A DNA stretch of 64,000 nucleotides from Pterobdella sp. o SKG-2022. Taxonomy: Eukaryota; Annelida; Clitellata; Hirudinida; Piscicolidae. Shown piece by piece: positions 23,701-37,800 of this stretch. Position numbers and translations under genes: made by a program. Each line of letters starts with the position of its first letter. Position 1 is the first letter of the stretch. The DNA is taken from the NCBI GenBank assembly GCA_964035795.1, contig OZ038320.1:30132875-30196874 (forward strand), given 5' to 3'. The notes beneath the pieces were generated by a model. It saw only the letters and a list, made by a program, of their open reading frames with translations. It had not been told where the DNA came from and did no database searches.

Positions 23701-26700
23701 AATTTCCAATTTAAATGATAATTAAGGTGTCATAAATAAAATATTATACAAAAAAATTTAAGAAACCTAATTAATAATGAAATTATCAAAAATTATAGAT
23801 TTTAATTTATAATGTTTCAAAATTTATTTTTTGACGTGACATTTTAAACGAGTCGATAGGACAAATGTTCATAGAATAGAATACTGTTGGAAAAATAATA
23901 AGGATTTAGAAAAGTTTGTAAGTCATGCATTAGTTGTAATTTATTCAAGTATATTTAAAATGTTAATTTTAAATTGATCATAAAAACAATATTAATTTAA
24001 GCAATTATTCATAATTTTTTCAAATTTCAAATATTGTTTTAAGACATAAATCCTGTGAAAGTAAAAGTAATGAGTAACATCAACTTGAACAGTCACGTAT
24101 TTATCAATAAATATATTGTATTTTTTCAATGATACACACAAATACCCTAATCAAGTTAATAAAAAATAAATTAATAGGTTTTTCATAAAATCTTTATAAT
24201 TTAATAAAGGACAATAAAATTGTTCAATAATTTTCAAAAAATTTTATCTACTATGTTTGTTTTATACCATTAAGGGAGAATTAATTATGACTTTGTTTTT
24301 TGTCCTGTTATGATTGGCAGTTCAAATGGAACATATTCAACAGGATAATTAGTAAAGAAATACCTTAATTGGATAATCAAAAGATTAATAATACAGTAAG
24401 AAGATTATATGAAAATCTATATTTTGGAGTTCTATTTTTTACCATGTTCCAAGCAACCAATGAAAACTCAATTTCAAAACAGTGTTGCATATCTTTGCGT
24501 ATTCATCAAATTCAATTTTTCAACATCAATAACTGGTTTTGATAGAAATCATAAAGCTAAATTTCTTAAATCAAGGAATTAACTTGAAATATGAGTCTGA
24601 AATGCAGATAATGGTGGATAAAAGACACCATCATTAGTTACTTCAAGATAAAAATGATATATGCAAAAAATTTGATAAATAATAAAAACATTAAAATTTA
24701 ATTAAACTTCTAAAATGTTAAAAACGAAAAAATTGCTTGTAAGATCTGTTGGAATAGTTTTTAATATTCACTGGTGCATATAACGAAGGCGCAAAAGGCA
24801 ATTATTCACTTAGCATCAAAGAAGCCACATTGACCTATAAAAATAAAGTATTAATGCTTCATCATTCATCTTATATCCAAAAATACTTGTTGGTGATTAA
24901 TATTCAAGCATATCTTTCACATTAGGCAATATTCAAAGATACATTTAGAGATCCTCTTAAGAGCTCAATGTCTAAAACGCCCATAGACAGAAGGATAAAT
25001 GATTAAAAAGCCATCACAATTACTTTAATGTATCACGGACTGTGCTTTCACGAGAACCTTCTTGGCACACCCATACATTAAATATAAAAATCTTTGAAGA
25101 TTGAAAATATGATATATAATATAAACATGATTGAGACAAATTACATAGAGAGCGGAAATATACCCATGGTAAAAGTTAATATAATTTATAGCGATCATCA
25201 CGATTAGGTAGGTGCTTGTTAATCAGTGAAAAAAAGCCTTCAACACCAACAATAATTCATAAATAATCAAGGCGTGAAAGAGTTCCTGAAGTTCTGACCA
25301 TCAAATTAATGGATTTTTTATTTATATGGGCGTTAAGTTACTTTTATGATTTAAACAAGATCCCAATGTTTACATATAAAATTTCTATTGATAAATTCCA
25401 ATGATAAAAAGAAATTTAAAACATCCATCAGTCTCTTCAAGTCAACTGCATGTAAGTATTTTTTCGATAATATAATATTCATCATAAAAATATTTGATAT
25501 GTGCAGAAACAATCAGTTTGCAACAAAGACATAGGTCGAAGCACCGAGAAGTGAAAGATACGCTAATTAGGTGCAAGCTTCACACACACTGCCAAGCTCA
25601 ACTATATTAATGCTGACTTGAGCCATAAAATGTTATTTTATAAGGCTGTTGCAACTCATTTTATTTAGTATATTTTTGTTTTAAATTGGTGCGAAATTAA
25701 TTGATACAAAAGGTTAAAAGGAAGATTTTCATTATAAAGGTCAGCCATAAATATGCGTTTAAATATGATATGCCTAAATTATAAGCATGAATGATGGCTT
25801 ATTAATGCCATGTTTTATTTCAAACAGTGAAAAACTTGATTTATGATATTATCTTTTAGAAAAAACTATTTGTTCGATTCAAACAGGGATGTAAAAATTA
25901 AATACACGATGCATTTTTATTTGCATCACAAACACGTGAATAATGAAAGCTTTAAGCATCTAAAACTAATTGAAAAAAGCAATGCGATGAAGACTTCCAA
26001 AAAGGTTTTTCGAAGCGTCATATTCCGCGATTGCTAATGAAAATCACATTTTTGAATAAAATTTTTATTTGATTTAAACCTTATTTCCAATACTCATCTA
26101 AATTTTAATATTTTGAAGCATGTCTCGTTAGTGAATGGTTGATTTTTTGATGAGTAAAGCTAAAAATAATTGAAATAAAAAGACTACTCTAAATATGCTG
26201 GTAGTGATTGAAATTACTATTTAACCATGACTTTTATGGGATATTAACACTTATTGAAAATATGGCAGGTTGTTTATTTACAAGTGTGGATCGTTCTCTA
26301 AAGAAACGTTAACAAAATGTCATTAAAAACTTAAATAATTTTTTAATATAAAAAACGTTGAAACGCATATTCGGGATTAACAAAAAATTATATTCTAATA
26401 AATTGTTTATTGTTAATGTCATTTACAACATACTTTTGAATAATTCCAGATATATGTCATAATGTTGAAAGTATGGATAATTTTAAAGAAACACTAAGAA
26501 AATGGCAATAAAAAAATGAAATTTTTTTTTTTTTAGATATACATTAAAATTCACTTCATATTGATCGAAATTTATATATTAATCAAATTTTAAAAATTTT
26601 GACATAATGTTCCCTTTCAATGTGTTGAAAATTTATTTTAACTAATTTCAAAATTATATGAATGTCCAATAATAGGAAAGAAATTTCTATTTAGTGTAAA

Positions 26701-27795
26701 ATTTAGGAATAAAATTCTTGTCAATGCAGTTTCAAAATTACATAGAAATTTTAATTAATGATCACTTAGATTGTAAAGTCTATACAAAATATAATTAATA
26801 TAAAAGTAAGTTTCATCAAATAAAAATGAATATATACTAAAAATTCGAAAAAACTAACGATTTTTCTTCCAAGCCTCGATAATCCACATGCAGCATCAAA
26901 TAGTCGTAGGAGCAAATACGTAGAACTTATATATGCTCTTGTACATATATATACATGCTTTGATTTAAACCAGAATGTTCCATTCAACTATCAAGATATT
27001 TGAAACTCAATGCTTACCAAAAAGAAGCGAAAAAAAGCGCGGTCAAACGACAAGGAACTAAACCAAAAACTTCCAGTAATTGAAATTTAAAATAATTTTT
27101 ACAACTGGCTTGAAATTGAGTGTAAGTATTGAAATTGAAAATAATTTTTTTGAAATGTCGTTTAAATTTTTTCAAAAATAGCTTTTAGCTTAGTTATGAA
27201 TTGAGAATTTTAAAAGCATTTATGAAAGTAAATGAATAAAATGCTTTGAACAATAATTTCTATTAAATTCAACATAAAAGTTTTGTTTCTCTGATTAAAA
27301 AATAATAAAAACAATTTTTTCAATACACTATAGTATCAACATCAGAATGTATGTAACCTGATGATAAAAAAGTATTAGAAAATAATTTTGTTCCTGCATT
27401 TTACTGAAAAAAACATGACCTATACATGAAGCGTTTTTTAATAAAAATGGTTTTAGGATGAATTATTTTTTATTTCTAGATACTTGTTGATAACTTTAAT
27501 GATACTTTCCAAATCATTTCAATATTGTTTGTTTCAAAAACTTATTATTTTTTTCAAAGCTTAAAAATAATCAAGAATTTTTTTTCTCAAAATTTATTAA
27601 AAATTTTATACAAAATTTGTTGAGGCACCATCCCCAATCTGCCTTAAAACAGGAATCCGTAAAGACTATGCTTCCTCTATGAGCCAGTGAGGTAACAGGC
27701 CTTGATAATTATAATATTAAATCACTATTAGCGGAAGCTTTCAAAAATTTACATTTTTTAAATTCAAGGGTTTTAAAATAGCTCAAATCAATCTA
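20779..27795. other. Long spacer upstream of the L1-like gene
   Basis: About 7 kb, very AT-rich, without convincing coding sequence on either strand. Short ORFs (for example 21285-21411 plus, 25843-26037 plus, 26766-26987 minus) lack motifs and splice partners. Promoter elements for the L1-like gene would lie just above 20778, but I see none I can defend. Confidence 0.45.
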
Positions 27796-27876
27796 CTTCA
27801 AACTTAATATGACGAAAACAGTACGAAATAGGTGTTAAGTGTTGACCCAGCACGGGAGTGAGCCCAGTGTTGTTGA
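27796..27876 (-). mobile_element. Decayed tRNA-derived SINE fragment
   Basis: A worn copy of the local SINE: the shared tail (CTTAATATGACGAAAACAG on the plus strand) is followed by a B-box relic (GGGAGTGAGCCCAG). The tRNA-like head is no longer legible. Confidence 0.4.
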
Positions 27877-28875
27877 GAAATTGATAGTAAGATGAATTTC
27901 TCAAAGCTGATTTTTTAAAATTGAAACAATATTAAAATCTTTAAATTTTAGCTAAATATGGGGAATAACTCCAGCTTTTAATGATTATTTGGGCATTCGT
28001 AACACTTTATTTGACAACTATATTTAAAATCAATAAAACGTTGACTCAGAGGTAGGTTTATGGATGTTAATGAATGTTTTCTGGCTAAATGTTAATTAAA
28101 TTATGTTAGTAGCTTAGATTTCATTTATTTTCAAAACCTATAACATTTTCGAGAGTATGGGTCATAAGACAGCCGTGGGTTTTTGATAGTTATCAAATCA
28201 TCCATCAACTGAGCTATACGGACCAGATGACTGATGGAATACCCACAACGTCAAGATGAAGAAGCTCTATGTTATTTGCGATAAAAGAAAACAACGATTA
28301 AGTCCCATTGTTGACAATGCTCTGTTATCTTCATCTTATTCTTAAAAAGAGCTGATAAATGCTGACTGTAATATTCTGCTATTTTTTTCTAAATTCAAAG
28401 TAGCTTAATTTATAATTATATGAAGTATTTTCAAAACTTTTTTACTAGATTTTTTTCTGTTAGTATGTTAAAATTTTATAACTCTTCATAATGAAAGTGT
28501 TCCATACTATCTGTCCCCTAAAGAATGAAAACTAATCGTTTGTTCTATAATTTAGTTTTACAAAAAATAATTTTAATGAAAGATATGTAAATTCTATTAA
28601 ATGCAACCGTATATAAAATGAATTGTAGTTTCAAGTTTCTAAGTGGATATTCACATTTAATGGAAATACCTAGCGTCGCAGCATTGTTAGTAATTTCTAC
28701 TTTTTATGAAAGTATTGAAATTCGAAGTTTTATATTTGGCAGCTTATAAGTTGTTTGATAAGCATATTGACAAGTTTCTTAACTTATTTTTCAAAGGAGG
28801 AGAATTTCAGTTGGATGGAATGAGTAACATTAGTCCAAACTTTCTGGTTTTTTAATTTATATAATTATTATTGTT

Positions 28876-31190
28876 ATGGAAGAAGAATCTGTAGTTTCGG
28901 TAAGAAGTCAAAACTCGAAAGAGTACTATGAGGCCAGACGACAAGTGCACAATCGGAGCCATCGATTGCAAGTCAATAAAAGGGAAAATCAGCAAAATTT
29001 TTATAAAATGAACAATATGCAAAAGTTGAGATTATACGACGACGATGATACTGTGGTTACAGGAGCGACGAGTGAGTTTGTATACTCTTTAGAAAACTTT
29101 GGAAAAAAAAACTTTTGGAGTCAACAAACTAAAAACTCTTTCAGTACAGCTTCATTCTGTTTCAAGTTTCGTTCATTTTATACTTATTTTTTTCTTTTTC
29201 TCATTTTTTTGTCATGTTTTCTTTCACCGATTGTCATGGTTGTACTTCCTAAACTACCATGGGTGGACTGGCCAATATATGAATGTGAATTACAATGTGA
29301 AAGTTCATTATTAGCCCTTGCTTTCAAACTTCTTATTCTTCTTCTTGCTAGTTGGGCTATTTTTTTTCGACATAGTCAGTCATTTTTGTTAAAGTTTGAG
29401 CCCAACAAAATTATCATTGTTTTTCTATGTCTGTTCATTACAATATCATTTTGGTTTTTCTATATGATCAAACTTTTCAGAAAAGATAGTGGCACTTATA
29501 ATGAAATAGTGAAGTATTCAATGTCACTTACTGATCTACTTCTCTTTCTCAATTATTTGGCTGTAATTCTTTTGGAAATAAAAAGGCTTCAAAGTCGTTT
29601 TGTAGTAAAAATACTAAGATCACCTGATGGTATATCTAAAGCTTACACTGTAGGTATCATGTCTTTACAAGAACTAGCTTTATGGTGTTTGCATAAGTAT
29701 TATGCAGATTTCCAAGCATTTAATCCATATCTTGAAATCCAATGTTCATCTAGAAAAAACCCTTCAACATCATTTAAACTCTACAACATTGATGCGGAGC
29801 CTTGTAAAGATTTGCCTACTATACCGAAAGCCAATTCTGTTGTTTCATCAACTCACCATGAAAAAATCTTCAGTGAAATGGAACAAGAACGACGAACTCT
29901 TAAACGACGTTACAGACTCTTGGCTGCTGCTGATGAAGCCTTCCAACATGTGGCCACAATCAAGGCTAATGGTGTGTTTCTTGTTTATATAACCACAGGT
30001 TTCAATAATACTTTTAATGATCTAATTTCTATTATACAAAAATTATAAATTATATTAAATATAAATAAATAAATATAATTAAATGAATAAATAATTATAA
30101 ATTATACTAATATCAATATAAGTTAAAACCTTGAAATATTATCTATAACGAAAAAACACGGTTTGATATTTGACTGTTTTGAATAGCTTTGTTTTAATAA
30201 AATATATTTAAAAAGTTTTTCTTCAATATATATAACTTTGAAAATGTTCTCTACATTTAAAAACTCCAATATAATTAAGGTAAAAAACAGAAAAATGATG
30301 GGTTGATGACCAGTAGAGAAATAGCAGAAGCCATATTTCCTACATTAGTACGGCCTCTCCAAAAATATCTCAAAGCCACCAGACAACAACCCAAATACAC
30401 CATGCAGAATGTACTAGAACATTTGACTTGTTGTCTTTCATACAAACTTTCACACAAAGCATTTTTGGAAAAGTATTTATCTCAGGTAAGGTCAATTTGA
30501 ATTTTTTGTGGGTGATATTGTTTATAACTTGATTGATATAATATCATGTATATTGGTGGTTATAATATCAAATATATTTTTAATAACTGAAGCTTGAAAG
30601 CAATGAAATAAGTGCATAACTAGGTTGTCATATTACATTGATTGAAACACATGGATTGAAGGATTATATTTGAGCAAATATTTTCATGTTTCAATCAACA
30701 GACCACTATATTGAATTGATCATCAATTTAAAACGTATTAAGTTCATAATAATATCAACTTTAAATTTATTAAGTACCAAAATTTTTGAGCAATTTTTAT
30801 GCTATATTTATTCTGTTAATGTCAAAATAGAACTTAATAAGAATCCAAGAAATATCTTTTTCACAGGGTGAAGTGATATGGTCATGCAACTCACCTTTCT
30901 TTGGAAAATCATGTACAGAGGGTCGAAAGACCAAATCTCGAAATGTGTGTCAAAATTGGACCATAGTTTTTGAGGGATCTGTAAGCAAGGATGTGTCAGG
31001 GGAAGTAACATTCAAATTGATCAGAAACAATGGCAAGATAAGCAATATGAATGCTCTCGAGGTGATTAACACCACTGAATGCCTTCTGGTCACTGTAAAT
31101 CCACTCCCCTTCTTTGATGTCGTTGAGGAGACTATCGATCTAAAAAACCAAAAGTTTATACTCAAGATGAATACAGAATTAACTGTTTAA
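28876..31190 (+). CDS. Vangl: Van Gogh/Strabismus (Vangl) planar cell polarity protein
   Basis: Four-pass membrane protein of the core planar cell polarity complex, acting opposite Frizzled at cell borders. Exons: 28876-29973, 30291-30485 and 30867-31190, giving 538 residues (vertebrate Vangl2 about 521). The N-terminus has the conserved DDDDTVVTGATSE. Four hydrophobic spans lie near residues 98-125, 146-166, 178-198 and 215-236 (AFKLLILLLASWAIFFR in TM2). The cytoplasmic C-terminal domain shows LKRRYRLLAAADEAFQHV, EAIFPTLVRPLQKYLKATRQQP and HKAFLEKYLSQ. It ends in ELTV, a class I PDZ ligand matching the family's ETSV. The ATG at 28876 precedes a typical basic, Ser-rich N-terminus. The first donor is uncertain: alignment to the family needs a phase 0 junction, either GGT before GTGTTT at 29974 or AAG before a GC donor at 29965; a stronger-looking GTGTGT at 29972 is out of phase. 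Confidence 0.93.
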
Positions 31191-34142
31191 CTTTTTTTTC
31201 GTTTTTTATTATTTTAATTAGTTTATTTATTGCTACAGTCAAATGTGCCCAACCAAGCCTTGTTAAGTTCATGTGTTGGTAACGTAGTAGCCACTAGGTT
31301 AAATCTGGTTACAATACTGTTTGTTTGATGACCAAATCATAAGCCTATTTATATGCTTTTTTAATATTTTCGCCTCTTTTGTTCTTTTATATTTTAATCG
31401 TTCACATTACGCGCCAACATCTGTGTGAAACTCAATGTATTTTCTAATCATTTTCTAGCTTATTTTGTATCTAGTGCTTTTAAATATTTGATTTGTGACC
31501 AACATAAATGCTATATATAATAGTTAAGGGTTGTTTTAGTTCATTAATTGTGTGTTTTCATCCGTCTCATGTTTTATTGCTTACTAATGATTTATTAGTT
31601 TTCTAATTGATTATTGATTTATGCTGCTGGAACAAAGTATATTTTATTTTAATGCGTTTAAATGAAAACTTAAGCGTAATTCCCAATTATTTTCACAGGG
31701 TGAGATAAGTATTAAAATTAGTTTTAAAGATCGTTGTGCTTAAATGTTCATAGGTCTATAGTCATTGTTATTTATTCAGGTAAAACGCCTTCAAATACAT
31801 GAATCTGTTGCAAACTGTTTTTGATTCAATAAATTATTTTAGTTAATGTGATTTTTTAACCAAAGTCAAGATAGGGTTGAGTCATGTTATAATTTTTTTT
31901 ATGTTCCAAAATTTAGTGTTTAATATGAACAGCTTCTCAAACGCACTATTACATTGGTATTGAATGGTATCTTGAAGTGTGATAAATAAAAGCTTTTGAG
32001 AACTATTATAACAATGACTAGACTGTAAATCATTATTCAAGGAAATTTGTTAAAGTATAATAGCCTGAATCAAATGGTAAGGTCAACAAACACAAAGTAT
32101 TTATTAAAAAAAACACGAAGCTTTTCGTAAAACTAGAAAAAAAAATAGGCATGCACCCAAATGTTGTATGTGCGAAAGCACCTATGTAGCCATTCAACAA
32201 AAAACTCATCGTGAGGAAATTTTAATACATTTGTTAAAAAATCCAAAAGGCTAGGGTTTTTTATAAGTATAGCTTACAATAAAACGTTAGAAATGATACT
32301 TTCATTAAACATACACAGTTCATGTAAAAAATTTATGAAAAATGTTACTTTTTGAATTAGTTTCAAAAGAATTTCATTATAGAAAAAAAAAGATGTCATA
32401 TTCTACTCCTGGTTATGAATGTAGAATAAAAATATTTTTCACGTTTTACCCTCCAGCTGTTGTTCCCACAATAAAAAATACTTTTTAATCTTTTCCTCGA
32501 AAGTATGATGAAATAAATTATTTTTAGCTATTTGAATAAATAAAAAAAATTTTTATTTAATTATTATTTCAAAAACTCACGACTGATTAAGAACTAATTC
32601 ACATAAAATTTTATCATTTAAAGCTAGTTTTTACTCATTTTGAACTGTTGCTTTTAATTTGTTTGACTCATTAAAACAGAAATGTTTTTATAGACTTCCA
32701 ATCCCATTGACACATCAATTGTGTTGTATTTATATAATTCAAAATTTCGATAGCTTCTTAATTTATGCAAACATAAATATCATAAAATACCAAAATAAAT
32801 GTTTGTTATGGAAAAAAAGGTTGAACTGAAAAATGACTAAACATATTAATATTAGAAATAAGATTGAGATTTTAGGGAAGAAAAATGAGCCGAGACGTGA
32901 AAAGCAAAAGAAGAAAAATCATACAAATAAAAAAAACTATTAGTCAAGGGTAGCTATTATCTTTGTAGACATAATAGCGATATTATTATTATCATAAACC
33001 AAGGGGTGTAATAAAAACTGAGTATTCATTATAAACTTAACAGACGTAGGCTAAAATATTCAATCCAATTACGAGACGGGCTTATCTTGATTTTAATATC
33101 GTCGATTTCTAATTTTTTCTTAACTACATATTTAGTGCTTGACCACAAGTGTCATTTAAATTTATTAGCTTTTCAAAAATTACTGGTGTGAAGTTTTAAG
33201 GGTGTGAATAATTTTAAAGTCTGGGTTTATCCATTTATCTGTTATAAATTGTATAAAATACAAGATGTCTCAAAAATCAATTACGTAAAAAAAATTTTTT
33301 TGAGTTTTTTGCGATTGAATGAGGTTGAATATAATACAATATACAAGAAAATAGAAAGATTGAACAAGATTTACTTCAATTAGTTGCTTAAAATAGATTT
33401 GAAGTCTCATAGTATCTTTTAAAGAATTTTAGCTTTTTTCTCTTCATTATAATGAATTGCATGATTTGTTCACACTAAGACCATATAAAATATGCACATA
33501 ATCCTAATGATCAAATTTTATGAAGTGGTATTCACGCATTTGTACAAAATGCACAATGTGTATTTAAGTGCGCTGTTGAAAAAGGGTTGGTGTTATTATA
33601 AAGCAATCAAATAAAAAGTGAATGAACTCTTGATTTAATAGTACAAATTGGCAGAAATAAAAGTTTTGACTAAAAGTTAACTTATCTAATAAAAGATTCG
33701 GATTAACCATTTTTTAGAAGATTCTATAGATACTTTATTCTAATTTATATTTTAATTTATTTCATTTTAATATTAATTTGAGCTACAATTAAGATGTTTG
33801 TTATTGATCAATCGAATAACGCTCAACTTTCACTATTATAAAACGTGAAATGAAGCAAATTTTTAGATAGGATAGTGTAAAAATAAATTTTATCTCGATA
33901 ATTCTTGCATCTAACTAGATGATAGGATTAGGCAGCATACATTAACTTTTTATGTGTGCTTCAAAGTACTTTTATTAGTTTTTTTAAAATTGAAATAAAA
34001 TGCTGACACGAAACAAAAAAACATAACAGATCAAAATGGAAGGCATGTTGAACTCAAAGGTTGATTTTTTAATGATTGAAATATATAAAAAAAATAACGT
34101 ACAATTAATATAGCTAATATTTATGAAGGGCTGAAATATTAG
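31191..34142. other. Spacer downstream of Van Gogh
   Basis: AT-rich, no gene supported on either strand. No clear AATAAA is seen close to the Van Gogh stop. Confidence 0.45.
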
Positions 34143-34264
34143 ATGAATACATCTTCAAAAATCTAGTCTACGAACCACAACTAATGCCTGTCAAGAGGAT
34201 CACAGAAGCTTCGAAAATCGTGTTGGAAGCTGATGTCGACCGGATTTTTGAAATGTCCGAAAAA
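34143..34264 (+). CDS. Orphan coding-like exon, unrecognised
   Basis: After the acceptor GAAATATTAG, 40 codons run open to a possible donor (GTGAAG at 34265). Base composition is clearly richer in GC than the flanks, and the residues look proteinaceous (YIFKNLVYEPQLMP, TEASKIVLEADVDRIFEM). The entering phase is 1 (two bases complete a split codon). I found no partner exon within several kilobases and do not recognise the family. It could be one exon of a gene with large introns, or an isolated remnant; a retroelement scrap begins about 390 bp downstream. Confidence 0.35.
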
Positions 34265-34650
34265 GTGAAGTTTTACATAAACATTCGCCATTTTTAAATT
34301 AATATATTAACTTATGAAAGAGCAATGTTTTTAAAAATGATTGAAACAATAGATAGCTTTTTTTAAAACTATAAGTTTGCTTGCAATTAATCAAAAAAGC
34401 AATCCTTGCTTTTTTCTATGTTATACTATGATACCGGCTTATTTTGAAACTTATTTTAGTTATATATTTCCTGCAAAAATATTCATCTAAAAAATATTTT
34501 ATACATTTTAGGATGGCTATTTGCCGTTTTATAATTTTACTAAAAAAAATTTTGTGTTTGAAATGATATTTTCAACAATCTGAGTTTTTAAGAGTCTACA
34601 GTACTAAAACTTCTCGAAAAATTAAACAAAAAATAAGAATATTTATATTT

Positions 34651-34804
34651 AAGAGATGTCTGGGAAAGATTGGCTTGCCAAGCATTCTTGAACCAGCAGG
34701 TCTTGAAAGGGGTGACAGTCGTCGTCCAAATGGCATTACGACTTTTCCATGAAAGCATGGAAAATACTTTGGGACGCGACGGTTGTTGACGCATTCACCC
34801 ATAT
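34651..34804 (+). mobile_element. Retroelement protein fragment with stop and frameshift
   Basis: The frame reads IGLPSILEPAGLERGD then RRPNGITTFP, meets a TGA, and continues after a shift as ILWDATVVDAFTHI. The pattern EPxGLxRxDxxRPxGxTxxPW followed by WDATxVD is one I know from repetitive retroelement-associated proteins in invertebrate genomes. The GC-rich patch is isolated in AT-rich DNA. Two minus-strand ORFs over the same bases are antisense by-products. Confidence 0.55.
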
Positions 34805-37800
34805 CTTTTACGGCTTTTATGGTGTCTATTATAATTTTTTATTGCATTAAAATCTACTATATTTGATAATTTCGATATTGTTGATGCGATTTTTGTTAAT
34901 ATACCCAGATTATTTCTTGAATAGTTTTAATAAATGTTTGGCTTAAAGAATTAAAAAGAATTTAGAAAGTTTAATAATTATAAAAAAGCTACTGGACCGT
35001 TTTAATAGATACTAATACTTTCACTAAATCAGAGAAAATTGGAAAAAAAGAATTAAAGTTATTATTTTTTCAATATTTCTTCGAAAGGTTTGAGACAATA
35101 ACTCTCTTGAAAATTACACTGAAAAAAACTCAAAGATTTTTCAAAAATAAATGAAAAACATAAAATTTTCGAAAATAGTTGGTAATTATAATGAATGAAG
35201 AAACACAATGTTTTTCAAAACTCTATTCAAAGTACGACACTGGAGACTATCTTAAAATTTAAGGTTGTTATAGTGGAGAATTAGTAAAACCATTTCGCTG
35301 ATCAAATTTTATGGTTGTGTAAAGTATCGTAAATAAATCAATGTAAGTTTGTTATATTTAAGTAATCTTTAGCCTCAATCATTTGAAGTTTAAAAAAAAA
35401 AGAATATTCTGTATTGAAATAGAAATTTAAATTGAGTAATAAGTTATGTTTTTATATGTAGTCTCGTGAGGGTACACTATATAAAAATAAATTTTTGTTG
35501 GCATCTTCGACGGTCATTTTTTTAATTTAAAATGAAAAGTTTTTTAATCTCCATTTTGAATAAAAGTTTTTTGGACTAATGCCATTAACCCGTTGAAAAG
35601 TGAGATTCAACTTTAAATTTATTTAATTCGTTATTATCAGTAACAAAATCACAAAACTCGTGTTTTGTTTCTAAAGGATGTTCTTGCTTTTGAACCACTT
35701 CATTTATTAAAAGTTGAACCATATTATATAGATAAATAATAATTTGAAAGTGTTGATTGGGTTTTTATAAAAAAATTTCGAAATAAAATTTAAAACTAAT
35801 CTTGATACAATCTATGATAATTCCTAATATTTCAGAATTAATTACAATTTCAAATCCTTTATACATATAGGGACTACTTTAATTTCTTAATAGAAGATAA
35901 TTTTTATAAAAAAATGAATATAAAAAAGGTATACATTTGAAAATATAATTTCATCATATAAAACAGGCTACAAGTTGTCAATTTTATTTATTACCTAACG
36001 TAGTTATATATATATGTATAAATAAAAATATTACAAAAAATTATGCCTATGTGTTTTGTGCTTATCATTTTTTATCATGTTTTCAAGCTATTGTTATTGA
36101 AGCTTGAAATTACTTTTTCTTTTTTGTCTTTATATTCAACTCATTGATATTCTTCAATTAACTTTCTCTACATGTTTATTTTTTCAACCATGTTTTAATT
36201 TTTTACTGATGGGGCATTTATCACTATAAATTCTTTTTCTAATTTTATCTTATGATAATGTGTCAACTCAAGATTTTTTTCTATATCGAACTGTAGACTA
36301 AAGTGTTTTTGATTATTTAAAACAAATTTTGTCTTAGTGTTTTTGAAATGAATATTCTCAGAAAATTTGTGCCAGATAGATAATTAATAATAAAGCAGTC
36401 AAATTATTGCCACAAATAGAGTCAATTATACAGAATTATTTATTAAAAAGTAATGAACATTATTCAAACAAAGAATTAGTATATATGAATTTGCATTTAG
36501 CTTACTTACTAATCTCTTGCTATAATAATTTTCCAATCAATAATTGGTATATACATACTTTTCTTGAGTGATTAAAGTAGCATAAAATGAAATAATGGTT
36601 ATTTTTCAGCTGGTTTTTCATTTACAATTCAGCTTTGTTCTAAATGGTGGTCATTGGGGATTTCAAAGCTGCTGGAAAGCTCATAAACGTAATTTCATGA
36701 TGTTATATTAATATAATATCACTTTCTTGCCAATCATTCAAATCATCACTCAAGATTTATTTGTATAAACTATAATCTCTTCATAAACTATATTTGTATC
36801 TTCGAGCTTCTCTGATACATGTTTAATTTATGTGAAAAGTGCGCTTAATAAATTTAAATATATAAATATGGTATAATACACTTTTAAATTATGTCACATG
36901 ATTTTCATTGGCTTCAAATTTGCATCTTCTATCTTTCTTGTTTTGTATGCCTTCAGAACTTAGTTAGACTTGAGCAAACATTTCCTAGAGTTAGATGCAG
37001 ATTTGAAAAATGATAGAGATTTTTTTGAAGTTTTTAATTTTTGAATTGATATCATAGAAGGAGTTTTGTAAAATGTCTTAAATTAGTGATCATTTGGTAC
37101 ATGAGTTTTACATTCAAAGACATGCTAAGCAACTCTTCATGCTATTACATATAAAAAATTTATTTTAAAAATCTTCTTTTTGTGCACTTTATAAGCTTTC
37201 ATTAGTATTATATTCTTATGAAACATTTATAGCTTAAAATTTTCAAATGTACTTTTTCCAATTACTGTGTGAATGAATATAGCTAATACTTATGGGGAAA
37301 AGGCATCTACATTGAAAAATATATTAAAATTTTTAAAGGAAACGTAATTTTAAGTTATTTTAAATTATTTAAGCTATTGAACATTCAAATAGACACAACA
37401 TTGTTTCTGAAAGAAAATTATTGCAATTTTTTTAGAATGCTTTCTTTCAAGTAAATCAGTGAACCTTAAATTCAAATCCATTTCAATTATTCAGAACCTA
37501 TAAGAAATAAATAAATTGAATATAATTTCAGAACACTTAACTATAATAAAATTGGATTTTCAATTATATATAGAGTGTAAAATTTTGTTCGAAAATTCTT
37601 GAGCATCCTTCTGTTTTTCAGACAAAAAGGAATCCTAATGAAAACATTAGTTCTCTTCTCATAAACCCTTGACGAAATCAGAATCTTTTCTTTGTGAATT
37701 AAGGATTTATCGAACTGACACATAATGAATCTACTGGGGTAAACAGTATTTAATTTCGTAATTGAATTCAGTTTTTTTTCTCATTTCATGTAATTATCCA

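Noticed and set aside
28187..28226. SINE-like CAACTGAGCTATACGG
   Set aside because: Only the A-box region is legible; not enough to call an element.
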